Source: RFSX01 sp965230215 (GTDB lineage Bacteria; Bacteroidota; Bacteroidia; Chitinophagales; Saprospiraceae). From it: a DNA stretch of 64,000 nucleotides. The notes beneath the pieces are model-generated. The model worked only from the letters and a program-made list of their open reading frames with translations. It was not told the DNA's origin and made no database searches. A program made the translations under genes and the position numbers. The DNA is taken from contig CBDDKN010000004.1 in assembly GCA_965230215.1 (NCBI GenBank), positions 62,001-126,000 of the forward strand, written 5' to 3'. Within the stretch, counting starts at the first letter, position 1; the number at the start of each line of letters is the position of its first letter. Of this stretch, positions 1 through 15,000 are shown piece after piece.

Positions 1-3000
1 GTCCAGCAGACGAAATTGTGGAATGTTTTGATGATATAGCTGAAGGTACTGCTACGGTTTCAGTATCATGTGGATTGGATTATGATGTTACAACAGATGG
101 ACCTAACCTTGTATTCGGTCAGGATGGTTGTGATGATGCAGTTTATGAAATAGTATATACAGTTACTGATGAGTGTGGACGTTCAGCAAGTTGTACTCAG
201 ACCTTTACACTAGATAATGAAGGACCAACTATTGTATGTCCTGATGATCTGACAGTAGAGTGTATTGATGATATAACTGAAGGTATACCTACAGTTACTG
301 TAGCATGTGGATTGGATTATGAAGTATTTGTTGCGATGCCTAGTATTGTTGGAGCAGAAGCCAATTGTCCTGGTCAGGTATACTTCATTAGTTACACTGT
401 AGAGGATGAATGCGGAAGAACAGCTACTTGTGATCAGAAATTCACAATTGAGAATGATCCTCCAACAATAGTATGTCCACCGGATCAAGTCGTAGAGTGC
501 TATGATGATATTGTAGCTGGTACGCCGAGTGTTACAGTATCATGTTTCTTAGATTATGATGTAACAACAGATGGACCACATTTGGTATTTGGACAAGATG
601 GTTGTGATGATGCTAAATATGAAATCACATATACCGTTACAGATGTATGTGGAAGAAGTGCAAGTTGTACTCAGACCTTCACTTTAGATAATCACGGACC
701 GACAATCACCTGCCCGGCAGATGAAACAGTAGAGTGTTACGATGATATCGCATCAGGTACACCAGTTGTTATCGTTGCTTGTGGTTTGGATTATGATGTG
801 ACAACAGACGGACCTCACCTGGTGTTCGGACAAGACGGATGTGACGATGCTGTATATGAGATCGTTTACACAGTTGAAGACGAGTGTGGCAGAACATCAA
901 GTTGTACTCAGAAGTTCACTTTGGATAACCACGGGCCTACTATCACTTGTCCAGCAGACAAGACAATAGAATGCATAGATGGAATAGTAGAAGGTATTCC
1001 TACAGTATCTGTTGCATGTGGTCTGGATTATGAGGTTCTCGTGGCAATACCTGATTTAATGGGGCCTGAAATCAACTGTCCAGGTAACGTTTATACAATA
1101 ACTTATACAGTAGTAGATGAATGTGGAAGAGAAGCATCTTGTGATCAGAAGTTTACAATTGAGAATGATCCGCCGACAATTGTTTGTCCTCCGGATCAGA
1201 TTGTAGAGTGTTATGATGACATTGTTTCAGGAACACCTACTGTCACGGTATCATGTGGATTAGATTATGATGTGACTACAGATGGGCCATATTTGGTATT
1301 AGGACAAGATGGTTGTGATGAAGCCAAATATGAATTAGTCTATACAGTTACAGATGTATGTGGAAGAAGTGCAAGTTGTACACAAACATTTACTCTTGAC
1401 AATGATGGACCTACAATTACATGTCCAGCGGACGAGACTGTTGAATGTTTTGATGATATCCATATCGGTACGGCTACCGTAAATGTAGCTTGTGGACTCG
1501 ATTACGATATTACAACAGACGGTCCACATTTGGTATTAGGACAAGATGAATGTGATGACGCCGTTTATGAAGTAACTTATACTGTTACTGATGAGTGCGG
1601 CAGAACATCAAGCTGTATTCAGAAATTTACTTTAGACAATGAAGGGCCAACAATTGTTTGTCCTCCTGATCAGACTATTGAGTGTATCAGTGACATGATG
1701 GAAGGTATTCCAACAGTTACTACATCATGTGGTCTTGACTATCAGGTTTTTGTTGCCATGCCAAGTATTGTTGGAGCAGAGGCAAATTGTCCTGGTCAGG
1801 TATACTACATTAGTTATACTGTAGAGGATGAATGCGGCAGAACAGCTACTTGTGATCAGAAATTCACGATAGAGAATGATCCTCCAACCATAGTATGTCC
1901 ACCAGATCAAGTTGTAGAATGCTATGATGATATTGTAACTGGTACGCCGAGTGTTACAGTATCATGTTTCTTAGATTATGATGTAACAACAGATGGACCG
2001 CATTTGGTGTTTGGACAAGATGGATGTGATGATGCTAAATATGAAATAACATATACAGTTACTGATGTGTGTGGAAGAAGTGCAAGTTGTACTCAAACTT
2101 TCACATTAGATAATCACGGACCGACAATCACCTGCCCGGCAGATGAGACAGTAGAGTGTTATGATGATATCGCATCAGGTACACCAGTTGTTGTGGTTGC
2201 ATGTGGTCTAGATTATGACGTGACAACAGACGGACCTCACCTTGTGTTCGGACAAGACGGATGTGACGATGCTGTATATGAGATCGTTTACACAGTTGAA
2301 GACGAGTGTGGCAGAACATCAAGTTGTACTCAGAAGTTCACTTTGGATAACCACGGGCCTACTATCACTTGTCCAGCAGACAAGACAATAGAATGCATAG
2401 ATGGAATAGTAGAAGGTATTCCTACAGTATCTGTGGCATGTGGTCTGGATTATGAGGTATTCGTTGCAATACCTGATTTAATGGGGCCTGAAATCAACTG
2501 TCCAGGTAACGTTTATACAATAACTTATACAGTAGTAGATGAATGTGGAAGAGAAGCATCTTGTGATCAGAAGTTTACAATTGAGAATGATCCGCCGACA
2601 ATTGTTTGTCCTCCGGATCAGATTGTAGAGTGTTATGATGACATTGTTTCAGGAACACCTACAGTCACAGTATCTTGTTTCTTGGATTATGATGTAACAA
2701 CAGATGGACCACATTTGGTATTTGGACAAGATGGATGTGATGATGCTAAATATGAGATTACATATACGGTTACTGATGTTTGTGGCAGAAGTGCTAGTTG
2801 TACACAGACATTTACGCTTGATAATGATGGCCCAACGATTACATGCCCAGCTGACGAAACTGTCGAGTGTTATGACGATATCCATATTGGAACACCAACT
2901 GTTGTAGTTGCTTGCGGACTACATTATGATGTGACAACAGATGGACCACATTTGGTATTTGGTCAGGATAACTGTGATGAAGCTGTCTATGAAGTGGTTT

Positions 3001-6000
3001 ACACAGTAGAAGATGAGTGTGGAAGAACTGCCAGTTGTACACAGAAATTTACATTGGATAACCATGGACCAACAATCGTTTGTCCAGCTGATAAGACGAT
3101 TGAGTGTATTGAAGGTATAGTAGAAGGCATTCCTACAGTGACTGTAGCATGTGGACTTGAATATGAGGTGTTTGTAGCTATGCCATCAATAGTTGGCGCG
3201 GAGGCAAACTGCCCAGGTCAAGTTTACTATATCAGCTACACAGTAGAAGATGAGTGTGGAAGAACTGCAACTTGTCAACAGAAATTTACTATTGAAAACG
3301 ATCCACCGACGATCGTTTGTCCTCCAGACCTGATAGTCGAATGTTATGATGACATCGTACCAGGAACACCTAGTGTCACAGTATCTTGTTATCTGGATTA
3401 CGATGTGACAACAGATGGACCACATTTGGTATTCGGACAAGATGGATGTGATGATGCTAAATATGAAATAACATATACAGTTACTGATGTATGTGGAAGA
3501 ACAGCCAGTTGTACTCAGACATTTACATTGGATAATCATGGACCATCAATAACTTGTCCTGCAGATGAGACTGTTGAGTGCTATGATGATATCCATATTG
3601 GAACACCAACTGTGGTAGTTGCTTGTGGACTTCATTATGATGTTACCACAGATGGACCTCACCTTGTGTTTGGACAAGATGGATGTGACGATGCTGTTTA
3701 TGAAGTTGTGTATACAGTAGAAGATGAATGTGGCAGAACAGCAAGCTGTGCTCAGAGATTTACATTGGATAATCATGGACCAACAATTGTTTGTCCAGCA
3801 GATAAGACAATAGAATGTGTAGATGAAATAGTAGAAGGTATTCCTACAGTGACAGTTGCTTGTGGTCTGGATTATGAGGTATTCGTTGCAATACCTGATT
3901 TAATGGGACCTGAAATCAACTGTCCAGGAAATGTATACACTATTACATACACAGTAGTAGATGAGTGTGGAAGAGAAGCATCTTGTGATCAGAAGTTTAC
4001 AATTGAGAATGATCCACCAACGATTGTATGTCCTCCGGATCAGATTGTAGAGTGTTATGATGACATTGTTTCTGGAACACCTACAGTCACAGTATCTTGT
4101 GGTCTAGATTATAATGTGACAACAGATGGACCACATTTGGTATTTGGACAAGATGGATGTGATGATGCTAAATATGAAATAACATATACGGTTACAGATG
4201 TATGTGGAAGAAGTGCAAGTTGTACTCAAACCTTCACATTGGATAACCATGGTCCTACGATTACTTGCCCAGCAGATGAGACTGTTGAATGTCTTGAGGA
4301 TATCATGGCAGGAACGCCAACAATAGTTGTGGCTTGTGGCTTGGATTATTCACTTTCTGCTACAGGCCCTGCACTACAAATTGGTCAGGAGAACTGTCCT
4401 GGAGAAGTGTATTACATCACTTACGTTGTAGAAGATGAATGTGGCAGAACTGCTACTTGTCAACAGAAATTCACTATTGATAATGTCGGACCTACAATTA
4501 CTTGTCCTCCAGATCAGATAGTAGAATGTTACGATGAGATCGTTCCTGGTACGCCAGTGGTAACGACAAGTTGTGATATGCCTTACACAATTGCTACATC
4601 AGGACCGCATCTGGTATTTGGACAAGATGGATGTGATGATGCCAGATATGAAATAGTATACACTGTAACAGATGAATGTGGACGTTCAGCCAGTTGTACA
4701 CAAAAATGGACACTGGATAATCATGGACCAACTATTGTTTGCCCAGCAGACGAGATTGTTGAGTGTTACGATGATATCTATGAAGGTACACCAACAGTGA
4801 CTGTTGCATGTGGATTGGATTATGATGTTGTAACAGAAGGTCCTTACTTGGCATTTGGTCAGTTTGGATGTGATAATGCAGTATATGAGATTAAATACAC
4901 TGTTACTGATGAGTGTGGTAGGAGTTCATTCTGTATTCAGAAATTCACATTGGAAAATGAAGGGCCAACAATTGTATGTCCTGCGGATCAAACCATTGAA
5001 TGTGTAGATGATATGATGCAGGGTATACCTACAGTAACTGTAGCTTGTGGACTTGATTATGAAGTATTTGTTGCTATGCCAAGTATCAGTGCATTTGAAG
5101 CAAATTGTCCAGGCAAGATGTACTTCATCAGCTACACAGTAGAAGATGAATGCGGTAGAACTGCAAGTTGTACTCAGAAATTCACTATCGATAATGTCGG
5201 ACCAACAATAGTTTGTCCACCAGATCAGATAGTAGAATGTTATGATGAGATCGTTCCAGGTACGCCTGTGGTAACGACAAGTTGTGATATGCCTTACACA
5301 ATTACTACATCAGGACCACATCTGGTATTTGGACAGGATGGTTGTGATGGTGCCAGATATGAAATTGTCTATACTGTAGAGGATGAGTGCGGAAGAATCG
5401 ATAAGTGTACTCAGAAATGGACACTAGATAATCATGGGCCTGAAATCGTATGTCCATTGGATATGACGGTTGAATGTTATGATGATATCACAGTTGGTAC
5501 ACCAACGGTATGGGTAGATTGTGGATTACATTACGATCTAACTACATCAGGACCACACCTTGTGTTTGGTCAGGATAATTGTGATGATGCAGTTTATGAA
5601 ATAACTTATACAGCTACAGATGAGTGTGGTAGAACTGCAAGTTGTACTCAGAAATTCACTCTTGATAACCACGGACCTGTCATAACATGTCCAGCAGATG
5701 AGACTGTCGAATGTCTTGAAGATATTTTTGCAGGTACTCCTCATATAGAAGTAGCTTGTGGTGTTGAGTACAACATTTCAGTTGTGGGTCCAGCGCTACA
5801 GATAGGACAAGAAAATTGTCCAGGTGAAGAGTACTTCATCAGATATACTGTCGAGGATGAATGTGGTAGGGTAGCAAGCTGTACTCAGAAATTTACTATT
5901 GATAACGTAGGACCTACTATTACTTGTCCTCCGGATCAGATAGTAGAGTGTTACGACGAGATCGTACCTGGTACGCCAGTGGTAACGACAAGCTGTGACA

Positions 6001-9000
6001 TGCCGTATACAATTACTACATCAGGACCACACCTCGTGTTTGGACAAGATGGATGTGATGATGCGAGATATGAAATAGTATATACAGTCACGGATGAGTG
6101 TGGAAGAAGTGCTAGTTGTACTCAGAAGTGGACGCTTGATAATTTTGGACCTACAATTGTATGTCCAGCAGACGAGACTGTTGAATGCCTAGAAGATATC
6201 TATGCAGGAACACCAACTGTAACAGTTGCATGTGGATTAGATTATGATGTAGTTTCAGAAGGTCCTTACTTGGTATTCGGACAAGAAAACTGTCATCAAG
6301 CACGTTACGAGATTAAATACACTGTTACTGATGAGTGCGGAAGAAGTTCATTCTGTATTCAGAAATTTACATTGGATAATCATGGACCAACAATAGTATG
6401 TCCAGCGGACCAAACTATTGAGTGTGTAGATGATATGATGCAGGGTATACCTACAGTAACAGTTGCATGTGGTTTAGAGTATGAAGTGTTTGTTGCAATG
6501 CCAACAATTACTCCATTTGAAGCAAACTGTCCTGGCAAGATATACTTCATCAGCTACACAGTAGAAGATGAGTGTGGTAGAACTGCAAGTTGTACTCAGA
6601 AATTCACTATCGATAATGTTGGACCGACTATCGTTTGTCCTCCAGATCAAATTGTTGAGTGCTACGATGAGATCGTTCCTGGAACGCCAGTTGTAACGAC
6701 AAGTTGTGGAATGCCATACACGATTACGACATCAGGACCACACCTAGTGTTTGGTCAAGATGGATGTGATGGTGCCAGATACGAAATAGTTTACACCGTT
6801 ACAGATGAGTGTGGCAGGATTGACAAGTGTACTCAGAAGTGGACGCTTAATAATCATGGACCTGAGATTGTATGTCCATTTGATATGACAGTTGAATGTT
6901 ACGATGATATTGTAGCTGGAACGCCTACTGTTTGGGTAGATTGCGGGCTGCACTACGATCTGACGACATCAGGTCCACACCTAGTGTTTGGACAGGACAA
7001 CTGTGATGATGCAGTATATGAAATCACATATACAGCCACTGATGAGTGTGGAAGAAGTGCAAGCTGTACACAGAAGTTTACTTTGGATAATCATGGGCCT
7101 GTGATAACATGTCCAGCAGATGAGACTGTAGAATGTCTTGAAGACATCTTTGCAGGAACTCCTCATATCGAAGTAGCTTGTGGATTGGAATACAATATTT
7201 CAGTTGTAGGTCCAGCATTGCAGATTGGACAAGAGAATTGCCCAGGAGAAGAATATTTCATTAGATACACTGTGGAAGATGAATGTGGTAGAGTAGCGAC
7301 TTGTACTCAGAAATTCACTATTGATAATGTTGGACCAACCATCGTTTGTCCTCCAGATCAAATTGTTGAATGTTACGATGAGATCGTTCCTGGAACGCCA
7401 GTTGTTACAACAAGTTGTGATATGCCATACACGATAACGACATCAGGACCACACCTTGTGTTTGGTCAGGATGAGTGTGATGGTGCAAGATATGAGATCG
7501 TATATACAGTAACAGATGAGTGTGGACGTTCAGCAAGCTGTACTCAGAAGTGGACTCTAAATAACTTTGGACCAACTATTAGTTGTCCTGCAGATGAAGT
7601 AGTTGAGTGCTACGACGATATTCACATTGGTACGCCGACTGTAACTGTAGCATGTGGTATAGACTATGATATTCTAACAGAGGGCCCTTATCTGGTATTT
7701 GGACAAGATAAGTGTCATGGAACCAGATACGAGGTTAAATACACTGTTACAGATGAGTGTGGAAGAAGCTCATTCTGTATTCAGAAGTTTACTTTGGATA
7801 ATCATGGACCAACAATAGTATGTCCAGCGGATCAAACTATTGAGTGTGTTGATGACATAATGCAAGGTACGCCAACAGTAACTGTTTCTTGTGGTCTAGA
7901 ATATGAGGTATTCGTTGCAATGCCAAGTATCAGTGCATTTGAAGCAAACTGTCCAGGAAAAGTATACATCATTAGTTACACTGTTGAAGATGAGTGCGGT
8001 AGAACGGCAACATGTCAGCAGAAATTTACTATTGACAATGTCGGACCAACAATTGTTTGTCCACCAGATCAGGTAGTAGAATGTTATGATGAGATCGTCC
8101 CTGGAACACCTGTTGTTACGACAAGTTGTGGAATGCCATATACGATTACGACATCAGGACCTCACCTTGTGTTCGGTCAAGATGGTTGTGATGGCGCCAG
8201 ATATGAAATTGTATACACTGTTACAGATGAGTGTGGCAGAATTGACAAGTGTACTCAGAAGTGGACGCTTAATAATCATGGACCTGAGATTGTATGTCCA
8301 TTTGATATGACAGTTGAATGTTACGATGATATCGTTGCAGGTACACCTACTGTTTGGGTAGATTGTGGATTGCATTATGACTTGACGACATCAGGACCAC
8401 ATCTTGTATATGGTCAGGATAATTGTGATGATGCAGTATATGAGATTACATACACAGCAACAGATGAGTGTGGTAGAAGTGCCAGTTGTACTCAAAAATG
8501 GACATTGGATAATCATGGTCCAAGCATAACATGTCCAGCTGATGAGACTGTAGAGTGTCTTGAAGATATTTTTGCAGGAACTCCTCATATAGATGTGGCT
8601 TGTGGTTTGGAATACAATATTTCTGTTGTAGGCCCTGCATTGCAGATAGGTCAGGAGAATTGCCCAGGAGAGGAATATTTCATCAGATATACAGTCGAAG
8701 ATGAATGTGGTAGGGTAGCGAGCTGTACTCAGAAGTTCACTATTGATAATGTAGGACCAACTATTGCGTGTCCTCCGGATCAAATTGTTGAATGTTATGA
8801 TGAGATCGTTCCAGGCACACCATCAGTAACTACAAGTTGCGATATGCCATACACGATTACGACATCAGGACCACATCTTGTATTTGGTCAGGATGAATGT
8901 GATGGTGCTAGATATGAAATCGTATACACAGTTACAGATGAATGTGGAAGAAGTGCAAGCTGTACTCAGAAATGGACGCTTGACAATCATGGACCTACAA

Positions 9001-12000
9001 TCGTATGTCCTCCAGATGCAGTTGTAGAGTGTGAGGATAACATATTCCCTGGCACACCAGTTGTTAACGTATCTTGTGGATTACATTATGATGTTACCAC
9101 ATCTGGACCACACTTGGTATTTGGACAAAAAGATTGTTATGATGCCAAGTATGAAATTGTGTACACAATTACAGATGAATGTGGAAGAAGTGCGAGCTGT
9201 ACTCAGACATTTACAATTGAGAATGAAGGACCATGGATTACTTGTCCTCCAGATGCAGTTGTAGAGTGTTATGAGGATATTACAGTGGGTACTCCAAGTG
9301 TTACCACATCTTGTGGCCTTGGATATACTGTAACGACTTCTGGACCTCACCTTATCTTTGGTAGAGATAATTGTGATAATGCCAGATATGAATTGATCTA
9401 TACAGTTACAGATGATTGTGGTCGTACCAACAGCTGCAAGCAGAGATTTACTATTGATAATGAAGGACCTACAGTCGTTTGTCCTCCAGATCAAATAGTA
9501 GATTGTTTTGCTGATATCGTGCCAGGAACTCCTACAGTTTATACATCTTGTGGTTTGACATACACAGTTTCAAACAGCCCAGCTGTATTGGTGAGTGGTG
9601 AAGAGAATTGTGATGGCGCGCAGTACGAGATCACATATACTGTAAGAGATGAGTGTGGAAGAACATCATATTGTGTTCAGAAATTTACTATTGATAATCA
9701 CCCACCAACAATAATATGTCCTCCGGATCAGGTTGTTGAGTGTGTTGATGATATATATACAGGAATAGCCACTGTAGTCGCTTCTTGTGAGCTTGGTTAT
9801 AATGTGACTACATCAGGCCCTTACCTGATATTTGGTCAGACATTATGTGATGGCGCACAGTATGAAGTAATCTACACGGTTACTGATGACTGCGGTCGTT
9901 CAGCGCAATGTGCACAGAAGTTTACACTTGAGAATGAGGGCCCAACAATCTATTGTCCTGCTGACAAGACAATTGAATGCGTGTCTGAAATCGTACAAGG
10001 AATTCCTACTGTGGTTACATCTTGTGGTGTGAATTACGATGTATTTGTAGCTATGCCAACAATTGTAGGCCCTGAAGCAAATTGCCCAGGAAAGCAATAT
10101 CAAATAATTTACAGTGTAGTCGATGCTTGTGGAAGAACGGCTAGTTGTACACAGACATTTACTATTGAGAATCATCCACCGACAATTGTATGTCCTGCTG
10201 ATCAGGATGTAGAATGTTACGAGGATATAGTCATTGGTATACCAACAGTGAATACTTCATGTAATCTGCCTTACACAGTTACTACTTCTGGACCACATTT
10301 GGTATTTGGAAGTCATGACTGTTATGGAGCCAAGTATGAAGTAGTCTATACGGCAACAGATGTATGCGGTAGAAGCGTTAGCTGTACTCAAACATTTACA
10401 ATTGATAATGATGGACCATGGATTACATGTCCTCCGGATCAGGTTGTTGAATGTTACGATTACATCACAGTGGGTAACCCATTTGTACAGACTTCTTGCG
10501 GATTAGGATACACAGTTACCACATCTGGACCGACATTGGTCTCAGGATTGAATAATTGTGAAGGATCAAAATATGCGATAGTATACACCGCTACTGATGA
10601 TTGTGGAAGAAGTGCAAGTTGTACACAGACGTTTACAATTGATAATGACGGTCCTACTATTACATGTCCTCCTAATGAAGTAGTGGATTGTGCTTCGGAT
10701 ATCTATCCTGGTACGCCAGTAGTGTATACTTCATGCGGTTTGACTTATCAGGTGACTACAAGTGGTCCAACCCTTGTCAGTGGAATAGCTGATTGTCACG
10801 GATCTGTTTATCAAATTGTCTATACAGCAACAGACTTCTGCGGCAGAAAGTCAAGCTGTACACAGACATTTACAATTGACAATGAAGGACCAACAATCTA
10901 TTGTCCTGCGGATAAGACAGTTGAATGTTATGCGGATATAGTTGCTGGTTTTGCGACAGTAAGTTCTTCTTGTGATCTTGCTACAACTGTGAGAACATCT
11001 GCACCGCTATTAGTGAGTGGACAGGATAATTGTCATGGTGCTAAGTATCATATTACTTACACAGTTACTGATGTTTGTGGTAGAGAAGCTTCTTGTACTC
11101 AGACATTCACACTGGATAATCACGGACCAACAATTATTTGTCCTGCTGATGCTGTGGTAGAATGTAAAGATTACATATTGCCAGGAACGCCTACAGTGTA
11201 TACATCATGTGGTTTAGACTACAACATTACAACTCATGGTCCTACACTAGTCTTTGGACAAGAGGACTGTCATGGAGCTAAATATGAGCTTGTGTATACT
11301 GTTACTGATGAATGTGGACGTTCAGCAAGCTGTACACAAACATTTACAATAGATAATATAGGACCTAGAATCGTATGTCCACCAGATCAAACAATTCAGT
11401 GTATTTCGGAGATGACGCCAGGTACACCAATTGTGACTACATCTTGTGGCGTGGATTACGATGTTGTTATTGCGATGCCAACTGTAATTGGCCCGGATAT
11501 AAATTGTCCTGGAAAGCAATATCAAATACTTTACAGTGTAGTGGATGCATGTGGAAGAAGTGCTAGTTGTACACAGACATTTACAATACACAATGACGGA
11601 CCAACGATAGTGTGTCCAGCTGACAAGGTTGTAGAATGCTATGATGATATCATTGCTGGTACACCAAGTGTTACTACTTCATGTGGATTGGATTACAATC
11701 TTGAAATCAGAGGCCCTGAGTTAGTATCAGGCATAGATAATTGTCATGGTGCGAAGTATAAGATCACTTACATCGCGACAGATGTATGTGGAAGAAGTGC
11801 AAGTTGTGTTCAGATATTTACTTTGAGCAACAACCCACCAGTGATTACTTGTCCTCCTAACACAGTTGTAGAATGTTTCCATGATATCATTCCTGGAACG
11901 CCTACAGTCTATACTTCATGTGGAGTTGGATATACTGTTACGGTGAATGGACCTACACTTGTATCAGGTCAAGATGATTGCAATGGCGCGATTTATCAAG

Positions 12001-15000
12001 TTGTCTATACAGCTGTTGATGATTGCGGTAGAAGTTCATCTTGTACTCAGATTTGGAGTATTGATAATGATGGTCCTACAATAACATGTCCACTGGACGT
12101 GTATGTAGGAAGAATAGAAGAGTTTATTCCAGGTAATCCTGATTACCACACAAGCTGTGGTAGTATAGGTACTATTACAACTTTTGGACCTGTACTTGTT
12201 TCAGGTGATGATTGTGCTAATGGTGTCTATCAATATACTTATACCGTAACTGATGAATGTGGTAGATCGAAGTCTTGTACTCAAAGGATATTCATTGATC
12301 CTTCAGATCTATCATGTCATATAACTGGATATGGCACGACATGTGGTTTTGATAATGGAAGTGCGACAGTGTCAGCATCCGGAGGTTATGGTCCTTATAC
12401 ATATGCTTGGAGCAATGGCGCGTTTACGCAATCTGTTACTGGTCTTGCAGCTGGATTCTACAGTGTGACCGTTACAGACAGCGAAGGTTGTACTTCAAGC
12501 TGTAGTGTAGAGATTGATGACAGTACAAGTCCGGTATGTTCAGTTAGTGGTACTGATGCATCATGTGGTGATGCTAACGGTAGTGCTACTGTTACTGCAA
12601 TACTTGGTACACCTCCTTATAGCTATGCTTGGAGTAACGGTGCGAATACACAGACAGTTACTGGTCTAGCAGCTGGTACTTATACAGTTGTTGTTACCGA
12701 TGCATTAGGATGTACTACTACATGTAGTGTTAATATCGGAGATACAGTACCACCTAGTTGCTATGCGACTGGAACAAATACAACATGTAATGAGAATAAC
12801 GGAACCGCAACAGTCTTCGGAATTGGTGGATCTGGAATTTACTCTTACTTGTGGAACACTGGACAATCAACTGCTACCGTTACAGGATTGGCTCCTGGAA
12901 CATATACGGTTGTTGTTACAGACAGTAATGGATGTTCAACTACTTGTTCAGTTGTGATCAATGATAGTATGGCTCCAAGATGTAATGTGAGTTCAACAGA
13001 TACTAAATGTGGTGCTAATGATGGTACAGCTGTCGTCACACCTACAGGTGGTACGCCACCATACTTGTATCAGTGGAGCAATGGTGACAACACAGCTGCA
13101 ATCAGCGGATTGGCTGCAGGAACATACACAGTAGTTGTAACAGATGCTGTTGGTTGTCAATCAATGTGTTCTGTAACTATTAAGGATAGCAGCTCACCGG
13201 TTTGCTATATTGATGGAACAGATACTTCATGTGGATTGAACAACGGTTCTGCAGAAGCAGTAGTAAGCGGTGGTTCAGGAAGCTATACTTATAGCTGGAG
13301 CAATGGAGCTACTACAAATGCGATCAATAACCTAACACCAGGAACTTACTCTGTTACTGTAACAGATAGTAATGGTTGTTATACAACTTGTTCAGTATTC
13401 ATCCAAGGTTCAGCACCAATTAGCTGTACTGTAAGTGGATATGATACGACATGTGAATTGAATAATGGATCAGCGACTGTTAGTGTAACAGGAGGTTCTG
13501 GAAGCTACAGCTATGCTTGGAGCAACGGATCTGCTTCACAAACAGTATCTGGGTTATCTCCAGGATTCTATACTGTGAATGTTATTGATAATGTGACAGG
13601 CTGTGCAACAAGTTGTTCAGTTACAATTAATGGTTCTAGTCCAATTTCTTGTTATATCGATGGATATGATACGACATGTGGATTTAACAATGGATCAGCA
13701 ACAGTTAATGTTAGCGGTGGCTCTGGAAGTTACAGCTATGCATGGAACACCGGTTCAAGTGCACAATCAATCAGCGGATTGTCAGCCGGTACTTATACGG
13801 TGAATGTTGTAGACAATGTAACTGGATGTACAACGAGTTGTACTGTATTTATTCAAGGATCAGCTCCTTTAGCATGTACAGTAAATGGTTATGATACTAC
13901 TTGCGGATCATCAAACGGATCAGCAACAGTTAATGTGACCAATGGCTCAGGCAACTACAGCTACTCTTGGAGCAATGGATCAAGCTCGCAATCCATTAAT
14001 GGATTGTCAGCTGGAAGTTATACAGTGAATGTGATTGATAATGTGACAGGCTGTACAACAAGTTGTTCAGTTACAATTTCACAGTCTAACCCAATCAGTT
14101 GTACTATAACAGGACAACCTACCACTTGTGGATTTAGAAATGGATCTGCTACTGTGACGGTTAATGGTGGTTCTGGCAATTATAGCTATAACTGGAACAA
14201 TGGAGGAACTACACAAACTGTAACAGGTTTAGATGCTGGTTCTTACTCTGTTGTGGTTACAGATATCAATACAGGTTGTACGTCAACATGTTCTGTTATC
14301 ATTCAAGGTTCACAACCAATCGTTTGTTCTGCAACAGGAACAGATCCAAGTTGTGGATTGTCAAATGGTAGTGTGACAGTTAACGTTACGAATGGATCTG
14401 GAAACTACTCTTATAACTGGAGTAATGGAGCGACAACACAGACTGTAACCAACTTGCCAGAAGGCACGTATGTGGTTAATGTTGTTGACCTGAGCACAGG
14501 CTGTACAAATGTTTGTTCAGTGACATTACAAGCTTCATCTAGCTTGACTTGTTACGCGTCCGGTAATGATCCTACTTGTGGATTGAGTAACGGTAATGTA
14601 ACAGTTAATGCAAGCGGTGGCTCGGGTAGTTACACATATACTTGGAATATCGGAAGTACTTCACAGACTGTAACCGGATTAAGCGGTGGAACATATGTTG
14701 TGGAAGTAACGGATACGTTTACAGGATGTACAACAACATGTAGTGTGACATTACAGTCCTCTACACCAATTACTTGTAGTGTTGTTGGTACTAATCCAAC
14801 ATGTGGAGAACACAATGGATCTGCATTTGTGAATGTAAATGGTGGATCTGGTAACTACAGTTATAACTGGAATACTGGTGCTAATACACAATCAATAAGT
14901 GGCTTAGCTGCAGGTACATATATAGTTGATGTTGTTGACTTGAATAGTGGATGTACGACTTCTTGTTCAGTAGTGATAGCGGGATCAACGCCGATCTATT

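Larger units (their letters stand above)
1..12314 (+). repeat. Tandem array of 52 HYR-like 237-bp repeats
   Basis: Units start with the codon for the Cys of a CPxD motif. Unit 1 starts just before position 1, unit 2 at 237, unit 19 at 4266, unit 38 at 8769 and unit 52 at 12087. Each start is an exact multiple of 237, so I see no net length change over 51 units. The consensus has Cys at unit positions 1, 9, 24, 44, 59 and 65, with CPPDQIVEC at the start, DECGRSASC near position 57, and a DNxGPTI linker at the end. The fold is inferred to be Ig/HYR-like. The last unit (52) is divergent, has lost the Cys at position 9 and is one residue short. Confidence 0.93.

Noticed and set aside
18..20. GTG at 18 as the start of the giant gene
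   Set aside because: The same frame is open from position 3 and continues a repeat unit (CPADEIVEC), so this is an internal valine codon.
210..9494. Many minus-strand and other-frame open frames inside the giant gene
   Set aside because: They recur with the repeat period and give low-complexity, cysteine- and isoleucine-rich products with no recognisable family; they are shadows of the coding strand.
1..12314. CRISPR array or other non-coding direct repeats
   Set aside because: The repeats are in frame, 237 bp long, have no spacer structure and encode conserved protein domains.
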